DNA of 64,000 nucleotides, from NCBI GenBank assembly GCA_963850915.1, contig CAWKND010000005.1, positions 868,001 through 932,000 on the forward strand. Direction: 5' to 3'. How positions within the stretch are numbered: position 1 is the first letter of the stretch; each line of letters starts with the position of its first letter. Under the pieces are notes generated by a model. The model was given only the letters and a program-made list of their open reading frames with translations. It was not told the DNA's origin and ran no database searches. The position numbers and the translations under genes were made by a program. The stretch is from CAVTWH01 sp963850915 (lineage in GTDB: Bacteria > Actinomycetota > Actinomycetes > Mycobacteriales > Micromonosporaceae). This document shows, in pieces, positions 25,880 to 33,492 of the stretch.

Positions 25880-27508
25880 TCAGCCCTGCGGTGGCGCTGG
25901 CCGGTGGCGGTGCAGCAGGGTGCCGGGGTAGCGCAGCATCCGCTTCATCAGGTCGGCCTGATCCTCGCCCCAGGCGAGTACGTCCAGGGTCGCGGTGACG
26001 TTTCCGGGCGGCCGGTTCACCAGCGTGTCCTGGCTGATCAGCCAGTCGAAGTCGACGGTGACCGGGTCGGGGCGCTGGGTGCCGTCCGGGCGGTGGAACT
26101 GGACTCCCGCCCCACGCATCACGTTGACCAGCTCCTGCGCCAGGATGCCGTACGCCACGGTGGTGGGGTGTACGCCGTCCAGTGAGAAGAGCCCACCGGT
26201 GGCGCGTACCCCGCCGGCGGCGGTGAGGAAGCGCGAGTCGGGTACCGGCGACAGCGCGCGCAGCGCGTCGGGCAGCGGGTACGGCGTCCACCAGTCCGGC
26301 CGGGCGGACGGATCCAACTGGTAGCGCCGGGTGGCCAGCCGGTCGAGGATCCCAGCCGCGTCGCAGACCCGCCAGTCCCGGCCGGCCAGCCGGGCGTGCT
26401 TGACCACGTCGACGATCGCGTCGTTGTAGTGGTCGATCGCGCTGTCCACGGCCCGCACCTGGGCCGCGGTGAGTGCCCGATCGACGCCCGGTTTGAAGCT
26501 CTCGTCGGTGACCCACGGCCGGGCGTACCACGGGAAGTACCGCGATCCGGGCGCCACCTTGCCACCCACGCCCATCGCCAGTGGCGCGATCGTGACGTGC
26601 GGGACGGTCAGCCAGATGACGTGCCGCGCCCGGATCCGGGCCACCGCGTCGCGTACGGCGTGCAGTTCCCGGATGAAGTGGATCGGCCGCCACACGTTGT
26701 ATGCGGCCTTGAGCTCCAGATCGTCGTAGCCGTCGGCACTCCAGTTCACCATGAGGTGGGTGACACAGCCGAGTGCGTTGTTGGCGCCCAGGAAAACCAC
26801 GAGGGTCTCGATGCCGGCGTCGCCGTCCGGGTTGTCGGCGCCCAGTTGCCGGGCGGACTCCAGCAGGCTCAGGCCGCGCGCGGCCGGTGGCACGGTCGGG
26901 AAGACCCGCAGCGCCGCCCGGTCGCTGTTGTTCTGCGGTACCTCGCTGAAAAGGTTGTCCCGCACCCGGTCGAGCCGGCGCAGGCAGTCGTCGGCGGTGC
27001 GGTCGAGGGCGTCGCGCAGGTCGTACCCGTAGACCGAGAGGTTGTGGTTGATCAGCGGCGTATCCGGCAGCACCGAGCCCGGTCCACGCTCCCAGTAATC
27101 CTCCACCTGGTCCATGAAGTCGCGTACCCGCAGCGCCGCCCCGGGTACCTCCCACCACGACAACTGCGCGCCGTAGCGGCGTTCCAGGTCGCGCAGCAGC
27201 AGCTCCACATTGACCGGCAGACCGCCGACGCCTTCGTAGCGCGGGTACCGGAAGCCGGCGAAGCCCAACTCGCGGGCGATGATCGCCGGGTAGGAGAGTC
27301 GGGTGTTGTATACCGCACCGCTCTGGAAACCCTGGGTCAGCGAGTCACCGATGGTGACCAGCCGGTGCGGTGGGGTCGCCTGGTCGGGTAGTTCGGGTAG
27401 GGCGATGCCGATGGTCGGGTCCCACTGGGGCTCGCGCGGCTGCGCCGTCACCACAACGTCATCGGGGGTATACGGATCGAAATCCTCGGCCGTCAAAACG
27501 CGACCCAT
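25880..27508 (-). CDS. SGNH/GDSL-type hydrolase
   Basis: 542-residue esterase-like protein. Block I is LVTIGDSLTQGFQSG with the nucleophile Ser, the Asn block is VVFLGANNALG, and the catalytic His is in SLDGVHPTTVAYGILA near the C-terminus. No signal peptide is seen. The length is about twice that of common SGNH esterases, because of insertions between the blocks. The ATG at 27508 has GGGAG upstream; the frame runs on to 27535. The gene converges on the DUF1501 gene with only 25 bases between the stops. Confidence 0.85.
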   Translation of the reverse strand: MGRVLTAEDFDPYTPDDVVVTAQPREPQWDPTIGIALPELPDQATPPHRLVTIGDSLTQGFQSGAVYNTRLSYPAIIARELGFAGFRYPRYEGVGGLPVNVELLLRDLERRYGAQLSWWEVPGAALRVRDFMDQVEDYWERGPGSVLPDTPLINHNLSVYGYDLRDALDRTADDCLRRLDRVRDNLFSEVPQNNSDRAALRVFPTVPPAARGLSLLESARQLGADNPDGDAGIETLVVFLGANNALGCVTHLMVNWSADGYDDLELKAAYNVWRPIHFIRELHAVRDAVARIRARHVIWLTVPHVTIAPLAMGVGGKVAPGSRYFPWYARPWVTDESFKPGVDRALTAAQVRAVDSAIDHYNDAIVDVVKHARLAGRDWRVCDAAGILDRLATRRYQLDPSARPDWWTPYPLPDALRALSPVPDSRFLTAAGGVRATGGLFSLDGVHPTTVAYGILAQELVNVMRGAGVQFHRPDGTQRPDPVTVDFDWLISQDTLVNRPPGNVTATLDVLAWGEDQADLMKRMLRYPGTLLHRHRPAPPQG

Positions 27509-27603
27509 ACCCGGCTCCCGCCCATCTGACAACACTTCAGTGCAGCGTAGACGTGCGTTGTGTAGGTATCGTGTGCGCGTCCCCTCGAAAAGGAGAGTGT
27601 TCC

Positions 27604-28035
27604 TTGACCGCGCCCTACTACCAAGACCCCGCTGCGCAACCGCCTGGCGGTTCCGCGATTGCGGTAACCACCAAGTTCATCCCGCTCGCCTTCATTCTCT
27701 ACTTCTTCAAGCCGAAGGTGGCCATCAACGGCCAGGAACTCCCGCAGCAGGGCTGGGGACGTCAGGTCATCCCGGTGCAGCCGGGCACGTACCACCTCGA
27801 CGTGCACACCCCGTACATCCTGCCGCCGAAGCTGGGCCCGGCCGCCATTGACGTACCGGTCGCTCCCGGCCAGGTCGTCGAGTTGGAGTACAAGGCTCCC
27901 GCCTTCGCCTTCATCAACGGTTCGCTCGGTGCCCCGCCGCAGAAGTACAACGGCATGTGGATCTACTGGATCATCCTTGCCGTATTCGCGTTGCTCATCA
28001 TTTGCTGCTGCGGCTCTGCCCTCATCAACAACTGA
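27604..28035 (+). CDS. Small membrane-anchored protein, TTG start
   Basis: 143-residue protein of unknown function. It has a predicted beta-rich middle (KPKVAINGQELPQQGWG and VQPGTYHLDVHTPY), reminiscent of PEGA-like domains, then a single C-terminal helix WIYWIILAVFALLIICCCG near residue 118. TTG at 27604 lies eight bases after AAGGAG, the only good start in frame. It is divergent from the SGNH gene; the AT-richer bases 27509-27560 probably hold both promoters. A hairpin terminator follows. Confidence 0.8.
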   Translation: MTAPYYQDPAAQPPGGSAIAVTTKFIPLAFILYFFKPKVAINGQELPQQGWGRQVIPVQPGTYHLDVHTPYILPPKLGPAAIDVPVAPGQVVELEYKAPAFAFINGSLGAPPQKYNGMWIYWIILAVFALLIICCCGSALINN

Positions 28036-28050
28036 CCGACCGCGACGCCC

Positions 28051-28086
28051 CGGGGGTCGCGCCTGCTGAGGCGGGCGCGGCCCCCG
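28051..28086 (+). terminator. Hairpin terminator
   Basis: CGGGGGTCGCGCCTGC and GCGGGCGCGGCCCCCG form a 16-bp stem with two G-T wobbles and the loop TGAG, 15 bases after the stop at 28035. Confidence 0.8.
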
Positions 28087-28129
28087 TGTCTGTAGTGTTT
28101 ACGACACACGGCTGCGGCAGACTGGGCGG

Positions 28130-29344
28130 ATGGACGAGTGGACCCGGGTGGCCGACGCGGCGGCCGTCAGCAGCCGACCGATGCCGGTCACCCTGGCGGG
28201 GCAGCGGATCGTGTTGCTGCGCCCCGATCCCGGCGGCCCGGTGCGGGCCTTTCTCGACCACTGCCCACATCGACGGGTACCGCTGTCAGCCGGCACCCTG
28301 GTCGGTGGGCGGCTGCGCTGTGCGTACCACGGGTGGGAGTTCAGTGCCGCCGGCCAGTGCGTGGAGCTGCCCTCCGCCGGCGCTGGCGTGGCCGGCCCGC
28401 CCCGGTCGGCGCTGACCGTGGTGCCGATCCGGGAGCAGGACGGCGGTGTGTACGCCGCCGCCCCGCCGGCCGAGCCGGAGTTGTTGCTGCTGACCAATCT
28501 GGAGCCGGCGCTGGCCCGCGCCTGGCACCCGGTGGCGCTGGTCGCGGAGCTGACCGACGCGCCACGCCCGGTGCGGTTGCTGGGCTGCGACTGGCAACTG
28601 TCCAGAGTGGACGGTCGGCTGGCGGCATCGCCCACACCGGCCGGGCTGATCGAGCGCTGGGGGCTGGTGTGGCTCGCCCCCGAGGAGCCGCTGGTCGAGC
28701 TGTTCACCGATCCGGACGCCGAGGATGCCGAGTTCGTGGGCGGCTGGCTGCCACCGGCGCGCACCAACGTCAGCGCGGGCGTGGTGGCCGACAACTTCCT
28801 CGACGTCGCCCACTTCCCGTTCGTACACGTGGGTACCTTCGGCGCGGGCGAGGCCACCGAGGTCGCCGGGTACGCCGTCAGCAGCGAACCGGACGGCTGC
28901 CGCAGCGTGCAGGAACAGTGGTTCGACAACCCCGGTGACCCGGGCGTGGCCAGTGGGTTGCGGCCGGTACGCCAGCGCCGCCGGGCCACCTACGTTTACC
29001 GGGCGCCGTTCCAACTGCTGCTGCGCCTGGAGGAGCTGGACGCCGGGGCGGTCAAGACGATCCTCTTCTTCGCCCAGCCGGAGGAGCTGCACAGCACCCG
29101 CATCTACACCAAGATGCTGCTGCGCGACATCGGCGGGGTACGCGACCCGGGGCCGGAGATCCTGGCCGCCGAGATCGCCTTCGAGGAGGCTGTCCTGGCC
29201 GAGGATCTGGCGCTGCAGCACAGCATGGTACTTCCCGGGCTGCCGCTGCGGCTGCGCGACGAACTGCACGTGCGCGCCGACCGGCTGGGGGTTGCCCTGC
29301 GGCGTACGCTCGTGGCCTTCCTGGAGAGAGCCGGTACCCGATGA
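28130..29344 (+). CDS. Rieske non-heme iron oxygenase with a second, truncated Rieske-like segment
   Basis: 404-residue oxygenase. A complete Rieske [2Fe-2S] domain is seen at residues 4-110, with CPH (45-47) and CAYHGW (64-69). Residues 129-190 then look like a second Rieske domain start (AWHPVALVAELTDAPRPVRL) and end (GLVWLAP), but the part that should carry the Cys-His ligands is missing. The catalytic domain has the 2-His-1-carboxylate site N222, D225, H228, H233. Such enzymes hydroxylate rings or remove N- or O-methyl groups using a reductase, not encoded nearby. It overlaps the deaminase gene by ATGA, so both act in one pathway. Confidence 0.88.
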   Translation: MDEWTRVADAAAVSSRPMPVTLAGQRIVLLRPDPGGPVRAFLDHCPHRRVPLSAGTLVGGRLRCAYHGWEFSAAGQCVELPSAGAGVAGPPRSALTVVPIREQDGGVYAAAPPAEPELLLLTNLEPALARAWHPVALVAELTDAPRPVRLLGCDWQLSRVDGRLAASPTPAGLIERWGLVWLAPEEPLVELFTDPDAEDAEFVGGWLPPARTNVSAGVVADNFLDVAHFPFVHVGTFGAGEATEVAGYAVSSEPDGCRSVQEQWFDNPGDPGVASGLRPVRQRRRATYVYRAPFQLLLRLEELDAGAVKTILFFAQPEELHSTRIYTKMLLRDIGGVRDPGPEILAAEIAFEEAVLAEDLALQHSMVLPGLPLRLRDELHVRADRLGVALRRTLVAFLERAGTR

Positions 29345-30621
29345 TCGACCTGTTGCTGCGCAACGCATTCCTGCCGGGCTCTGCTTCCCAAGGCTCGGCC
29401 GGACTCACCGATCTCGCCGTGCGTGGCGCCCGGCTGGTCACGCCGGAGCCCGACGAGCCGGCCGCGGAGACCATTGATCTGGCCGGCCGGCTCGTCACCG
29501 CACCACTGGTCGAGCCGCACATCCATCTGGACGCGGTACTCACCGTCGGGCAGCCGCGCCCCAACTACTCGGGCTCGCTGTTCGAGGGCATCGCGGTGTG
29601 GGCCGAGCGGGTCAAGGACCTGACGGTGGCGGACGTACAGGCGCGGGTACGCAAGGTGCTGCGCTGGCAGTTGGCCAACGGGGTACAGCACGTACGCAGC
29701 CACGTGGACGTCTGCGACCCGCAGCTGCGGGCGCTGCGCGCCCTGGTGGAGCTGCGCGAGGAGGCGCGGGGCCTGGTCGACCTGCAGCTGGTGGCCTTCC
29801 CGCAGCTGGGCATCCTGGGCTACGACGGCGGCCGGGAGCTGATGCGCAAGGCGGTCGAGCTGGGCGCCGACGTGGTGGGCGCGATCCCGCACTACGAGCT
29901 GACCCGGGAGGACGGCGTCGAGTCGGTGAAGTTCGCGATGGCGCTCGCCGACGAGTTCGGGCTGCGGGTGGACATCCACTGCGACGAGACCGACGACGAG
30001 CACTCCCGTTTCGTGGAGGTGATGGCGGCCGAGACGATCCGGCGCGGCATGTCCGGCCGGGTCACCGCGAGCCACACCACGGCGATGCACTCGTACAACA
30101 ACGCCTACGCGTACCGGCTGATCAACAACATCGCGCGCGCCGGGCTGCACATGGTGACCAACCCGCTGGACAACGCGGTACTGCAGGGGCGCTTCGACAC
30201 CGGCCCGATCCGGCGTGGCCACACCCGGGTGAAGCAGCTGCAGGAGGCCGGGGTCAACGTGTGTATCGGCCACGACTCGGTGATGGACCCGTGGTACCCC
30301 CTGGGTTACGGCGATCCGCTGCAGGCCGCCTTCGTGCTGGTCCACCTCGGGCAGATGAGCGGTGACGCGGAGCTGCGCCGGCTGATCGAGATGATCACCG
30401 TCAACCCGGCAGCGGCGCTCGGCGTCCCCGACTACGGGCTGCGCGTGGGCGGCCCGGCCGACCTGGTGGTCTTCGACGCACCCAGCGAGGCCGACGCGCT
30501 GCGCCTGGTCGCCCCGCGGCTGCTCGTACTGCGGGCCGGGCGCGTAGTCGCACGCACCCGGCCCGCCGAGTCCTCGGTCACCTGGCACGGCGCCGAGGAG
30601 CAGGTCAACTTTCTGCGGTGA
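29341..30621 (+). CDS. CodA-like cytosine deaminase, predicted 5-methylcytosine type
   Basis: 426-residue metal-dependent deaminase closely resembling E. coli CodA: PLVEPHIHLDAVL (metal His pair), VAFPQLGILGY with the substrate-binding Gln, VDIHCDETDDEHSRF (metal His and catalytic Glu), VTASHTTAMHSYNNAY, and CIGHDSVMDPWYPLG. In E. coli CodA the last motif is GHDDVFDPWYPLG; the second Asp (Asp314) is Ser here and the Phe is Met. CodA homologues lacking this Asp have been shown to deaminate 5-methylcytosine, so this is predicted to act on 5-substituted cytosine. ATG overlaps the Rieske stop; the 3' end overlaps the convergent permease by 17 bases. Confidence 0.9.
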   Translation: MIDLLLRNAFLPGSASQGSAGLTDLAVRGARLVTPEPDEPAAETIDLAGRLVTAPLVEPHIHLDAVLTVGQPRPNYSGSLFEGIAVWAERVKDLTVADVQARVRKVLRWQLANGVQHVRSHVDVCDPQLRALRALVELREEARGLVDLQLVAFPQLGILGYDGGRELMRKAVELGADVVGAIPHYELTREDGVESVKFAMALADEFGLRVDIHCDETDDEHSRFVEVMAAETIRRGMSGRVTASHTTAMHSYNNAYAYRLINNIARAGLHMVTNPLDNAVLQGRFDTGPIRRGHTRVKQLQEAGVNVCIGHDSVMDPWYPLGYGDPLQAAFVLVHLGQMSGDAELRRLIEMITVNPAAALGVPDYGLRVGGPADLVVFDAPSEADALRLVAPRLLVLRAGRVVARTRPAESSVTWHGAEEQVNFLR

Positions 30622-32059
30622 CCAACTGCTCCGGTGCTTCCTTCTTCTGCAGCTTGAAGAAGACGAAGTACAGCACCGCCGAGATGACGAAGCCCACTTC
30701 GAAGGCGCTGTCCCCGAAGGACGGCCAGCGCTTGGGTACCGGCCCGGTGTACTTCAGCTGGTTGGAGAAGAGCCACACGGACAGCCCGACGCCGATGGCC
30801 ATGGCGGCCACCCCGGCCCACGGGTTGTGCTTCCTGTCGAACAGGAACCCGCTCACCTCGGTACCCCGGCGCAGGTACCAGTCGACGAAGTAGACCGCCA
30901 GCCACGGCCCGATCCAGTACGCGATGATGAGCAGGAAGTCCTCGTACCGCGTCGGGTCGTTGAGGCTGGACAGGGCCAGGAAGAAGCCGACCGCCCCGAA
31001 GCCGACCGCCACGATCGCCCGGCGCAGCACCAGCGGCAGCTTGATGCCCAGTGCCAGGAACGACACCGCACCCGAGTAGATGTTGATCGCGTTGGCCGAG
31101 ATGGCGCCGAGCGCGATGGCCAGCAGGGTGAGGTCGCCGATCCAGGTCGGCAGCGCACCGGTGAAGTCGGCCGTCGGGTTGGCCGAGGAGTGGATGAACG
31201 TGGTGGACGCCGCGCCCACCGTCTCCAGTACCAGGCAGGAGATGAAGACGCCGAGCCCGGCCCAGAGCGCGATGGACTTCTTGCTCGCCGAGGTCGGCAG
31301 GTAGCGGGTGTAGTCGGTGGCGTACGGGTTCCAGCCGGCCGCGTACCCGAAGGTGGCCCCCACGGTCAGCAGGAAGCCGCCGAGACCGCCCTTGCCGAAC
31401 GGCGGGTCGATCGAGCCGCCGCCCAGGTGCGACTTGCTGAGGATGATGATCGAGGTGATCAGGAAAACGACGGCCAGCGCCGGGAAGGCGACCTTCTCGA
31501 AGAGGTGCACGAAGTTGTGGCCGATGAAGGCGATGGCGATCTGGGCGAACACCACGATCAGCAGGCACAGCCAGTTGGGCAGCTTGGTCAGCGCGGCCAG
31601 CGCCAGCGCGCCACTGACACTGTTGACGGCGAACCAGCCGACGCCGGCCACCACCGCGTTCAGCCCGGCGGGCAGGATGTTGCCGAGCTTCCCGAAGCCG
31701 ATCCGGGACAGGATCATCTGCGGTACACCGTAGGCCGGGCCGCGCGCGGACAGGATGCCGTGGCTGACCGAGCCGAGCGCGGTACCCAACAGGATCGCGA
31801 AGAAACCCTGCCAGAACGACAGGCCGAACACGAGTACCGCGAGTACACCGACGTAGATGGTCGCGAACTCCAGGTTGGGCGACATCCACGTCCAGAACAG
31901 GTTGTACGGCTTGCCGTGCCGCTCGCTCAGCGCGATGAACTCCGCGCCACCGGGCTCGATCGCGGCGATCTTCGCGCCGTAGTCGCCTTCACGTACATCG
32001 GCGGGGATCTCGACCGCGGTCGCGACGCCGCCAGGCTCCGATTCGTCTACTGCCGTCAT
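30605..32059 (-). CDS. NCS1-family nucleobase permease (CodB-like)
   Basis: 484-residue inner-membrane symporter with about twelve hydrophobic helices. The N-terminal cytoplasmic part leads to NLFWTWMSPNLEFATIYVG, and helix 3 region GPAYGVPQMILSRIGFG is the NCS1 signature; GWNPYATDYTRYLP is also typical. NCS1 permeases import cytosine, purines, allantoin or hydantoins with protons or sodium. It faces the Rieske-deaminase unit, overlapping it by 17 bases at the 3' ends, and very probably imports their substrate. The start has GAGGG upstream. Confidence 0.92.
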   Translation of the reverse strand: MTAVDESEPGGVATAVEIPADVREGDYGAKIAAIEPGGAEFIALSERHGKPYNLFWTWMSPNLEFATIYVGVLAVLVFGLSFWQGFFAILLGTALGSVSHGILSARGPAYGVPQMILSRIGFGKLGNILPAGLNAVVAGVGWFAVNSVSGALALAALTKLPNWLCLLIVVFAQIAIAFIGHNFVHLFEKVAFPALAVVFLITSIIILSKSHLGGGSIDPPFGKGGLGGFLLTVGATFGYAAGWNPYATDYTRYLPTSASKKSIALWAGLGVFISCLVLETVGAASTTFIHSSANPTADFTGALPTWIGDLTLLAIALGAISANAINIYSGAVSFLALGIKLPLVLRRAIVAVGFGAVGFFLALSSLNDPTRYEDFLLIIAYWIGPWLAVYFVDWYLRRGTEVSGFLFDRKHNPWAGVAAMAIGVGLSVWLFSNQLKYTGPVPKRWPSFGDSAFEVGFVISAVLYFVFFKLQKKEAPEQLVTAES

Positions 32060-32256
32060 GGGGGGTAGCCCTCTTTCGGGACTTGGGCAGGGATGGGGTA
32101 CGAGGCAAGTTAACCGCTGTCCGGGTCACGACAGTTCCCCGGCTGTTTCCCAGAAGTTTCCGCGACCGGCGGGACTTTGTCAGGCCCCGGGTCGGTCTTT
32201 TCTGCGCAACCCCAATGGCCTGTCCGGCATGTCGGACGCGCCGGTCCGTTGTGGGC

Positions 32257-32643
32257 TCAGTCGAGTGGCTGGGCTTCGAGGCGGCGCAGCAGAGTTGGCG
32301 GCGCGACCGCGCGGTACGCGTCCTGGCACACCTCGGCCACTTCGGCCCAGTCGGGCGTGCCGTCGAGGCGTACCCCGACCCAGCCCCGGTGCCCGACGTA
32401 CGGCGGCCGGAAGTACCGGTCGGGCTGCTCGACGATCAGTTCCTGTTGCACCCCAACGGCTGCGGCGCACCACAAGTGGGGGAAGTGGTTGTCGTGGTGG
32501 CCGTGCTCGTACAGCACCACGAAGCTGCGCTTGTCGCGGATGAAGAAGCCGTACGCCCCGTGGCTCGGCCGCTCGCTGGTCTCCGGGAACCCCAGGCAGA
32601 TCGCCCGGATCCGGTCGGGCAGGCCGGTTACTGCGCCAGCCAC
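32257..32643 (-). CDS. MmcQ/YjbR-family protein
   Basis: 128-residue protein of the CyaY-like-fold MmcQ/YjbR family, seen in ICLGFPETSERPSHGAYGFF, then RSFVVLYEHGHH and GWVGVRLDGTPDWAEVAEV. Thought to bind DNA or ligands; no enzymatic role is known. GTG at 32643 overlaps the last 16 bases of the PIG-L gene, so the two are cotranscribed. Confidence 0.85.
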   Translation of the reverse strand: MAGAVTGLPDRIRAICLGFPETSERPSHGAYGFFIRDKRSFVVLYEHGHHDNHFPHLWCAAAVGVQQELIVEQPDRYFRPPYVGHRGWVGVRLDGTPDWAEVAEVCQDAYRAVAPPTLLRRLEAQPLD

Positions 32644-33389
32644 GGTGGCGGTCCCTCGGGGATCAGGGTGTGTACGTCGAACAGCGCCGCCTCGGACACC
32701 CCCATGGCCGGCCCGCCGGTCCGGGCGATCCAGGTCAGGAACGGTGCCGGCTCGAATGCCCCGTTGCCCAATGCCTTCGTGTACTCGGCGTGCCGCTCCA
32801 GCGACGCGATCCCGCGCAGCAGCGGCTCACCGGTGATGTCGACGCCGTGGGTCGGCCGCTCGGCACCGCCGAAGCAGACGTAGCGCACGCCGCCCCACGG
32901 TTCCAGCCCCTCGTCGGCCAGTTCGGGGAAGATCCAGCGGTTACCCGCATCCCGCGCGGCGTCGAGCGTGGCGAGCCCGACGACCCGGTGGTCGGCCTGG
33001 TTGGTCATGCCGCCGATCATGCGTACCGAGAAGGCACCGGAGACGATGACCTCCGGCCGGTACCGCCGGATGGTTCTGGTTATTTCCTTCCGCAGAGCCA
33101 ATCCACCCTCGACGACGCCGTCACGGTGGTCCAGGAAGTCCACCGTGGACACGCCGACCTCGAGCGCGCCGGCCCGCTCCTCGGCCTCCCGCAGCGGGCC
33201 GGCCTGATCCGGGTGCATGGTGTCGATGCCGGCCTCACCCCGGGTGGCCAGCAGGTAGGTCACCTGCTTGCCCTGCGCGGTCCAGCGGGCGACGGCGGCG
33301 GCCGCGCCGTATTCGATGTCGTCCGGGTGGGCGGCGACCGCGAGGCAACGCGCCCAGTCCTCCGGCAGTGCGGGCAGCAGATCGCTCAT
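32628..33389 (-). CDS. PIG-L/LmbE-family deacetylase
   Basis: 253-residue zinc hydrolase. The metal motif AHPDDIEYG near residue 20 and the second His in NQADHRVVGLATLD are diagnostic. In actinomycetes the family includes MshB and Mca of mycothiol metabolism and sugar N-deacetylases; which applies cannot be read here, though the RTIRRYRPEVIV and FGGAERPTHGVD segments differ from MshB, favouring a generic deacetylase. The next gene overlaps its 3' end. Confidence 0.88.
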   Translation of the reverse strand: MSDLLPALPEDWARCLAVAAHPDDIEYGAAAAVARWTAQGKQVTYLLATRGEAGIDTMHPDQAGPLREAEERAGALEVGVSTVDFLDHRDGVVEGGLALRKEITRTIRRYRPEVIVSGAFSVRMIGGMTNQADHRVVGLATLDAARDAGNRWIFPELADEGLEPWGGVRYVCFGGAERPTHGVDITGEPLLRGIASLERHAEYTKALGNGAFEPAPFLTWIARTGGPAMGVSEAALFDVHTLIPEGPPPWLAQ

Positions 33390-33408
33390 GGACTCACGGT
33401 ACGCGCGG

Positions 33409-33443
33409 GCCGGGCACCGTGGCGGGGGTCCACGGTGCCCGGC
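33409..33443 (-). terminator. Hairpin terminator of the two-component/glycosyltransferase cluster
   Basis: GCCGGGCACCGTGG and CCACGGTGCCCGGC form a perfect 14-bp stem around a seven-base loop, 50 bases beyond the stop of the GT39 gene. Confidence 0.78.
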
Positions 33444-33492
33444 TGTCCGATCCTGCGCTCAAATGGGGCGCGGGGCCGCAAGCCGGAGCGGG

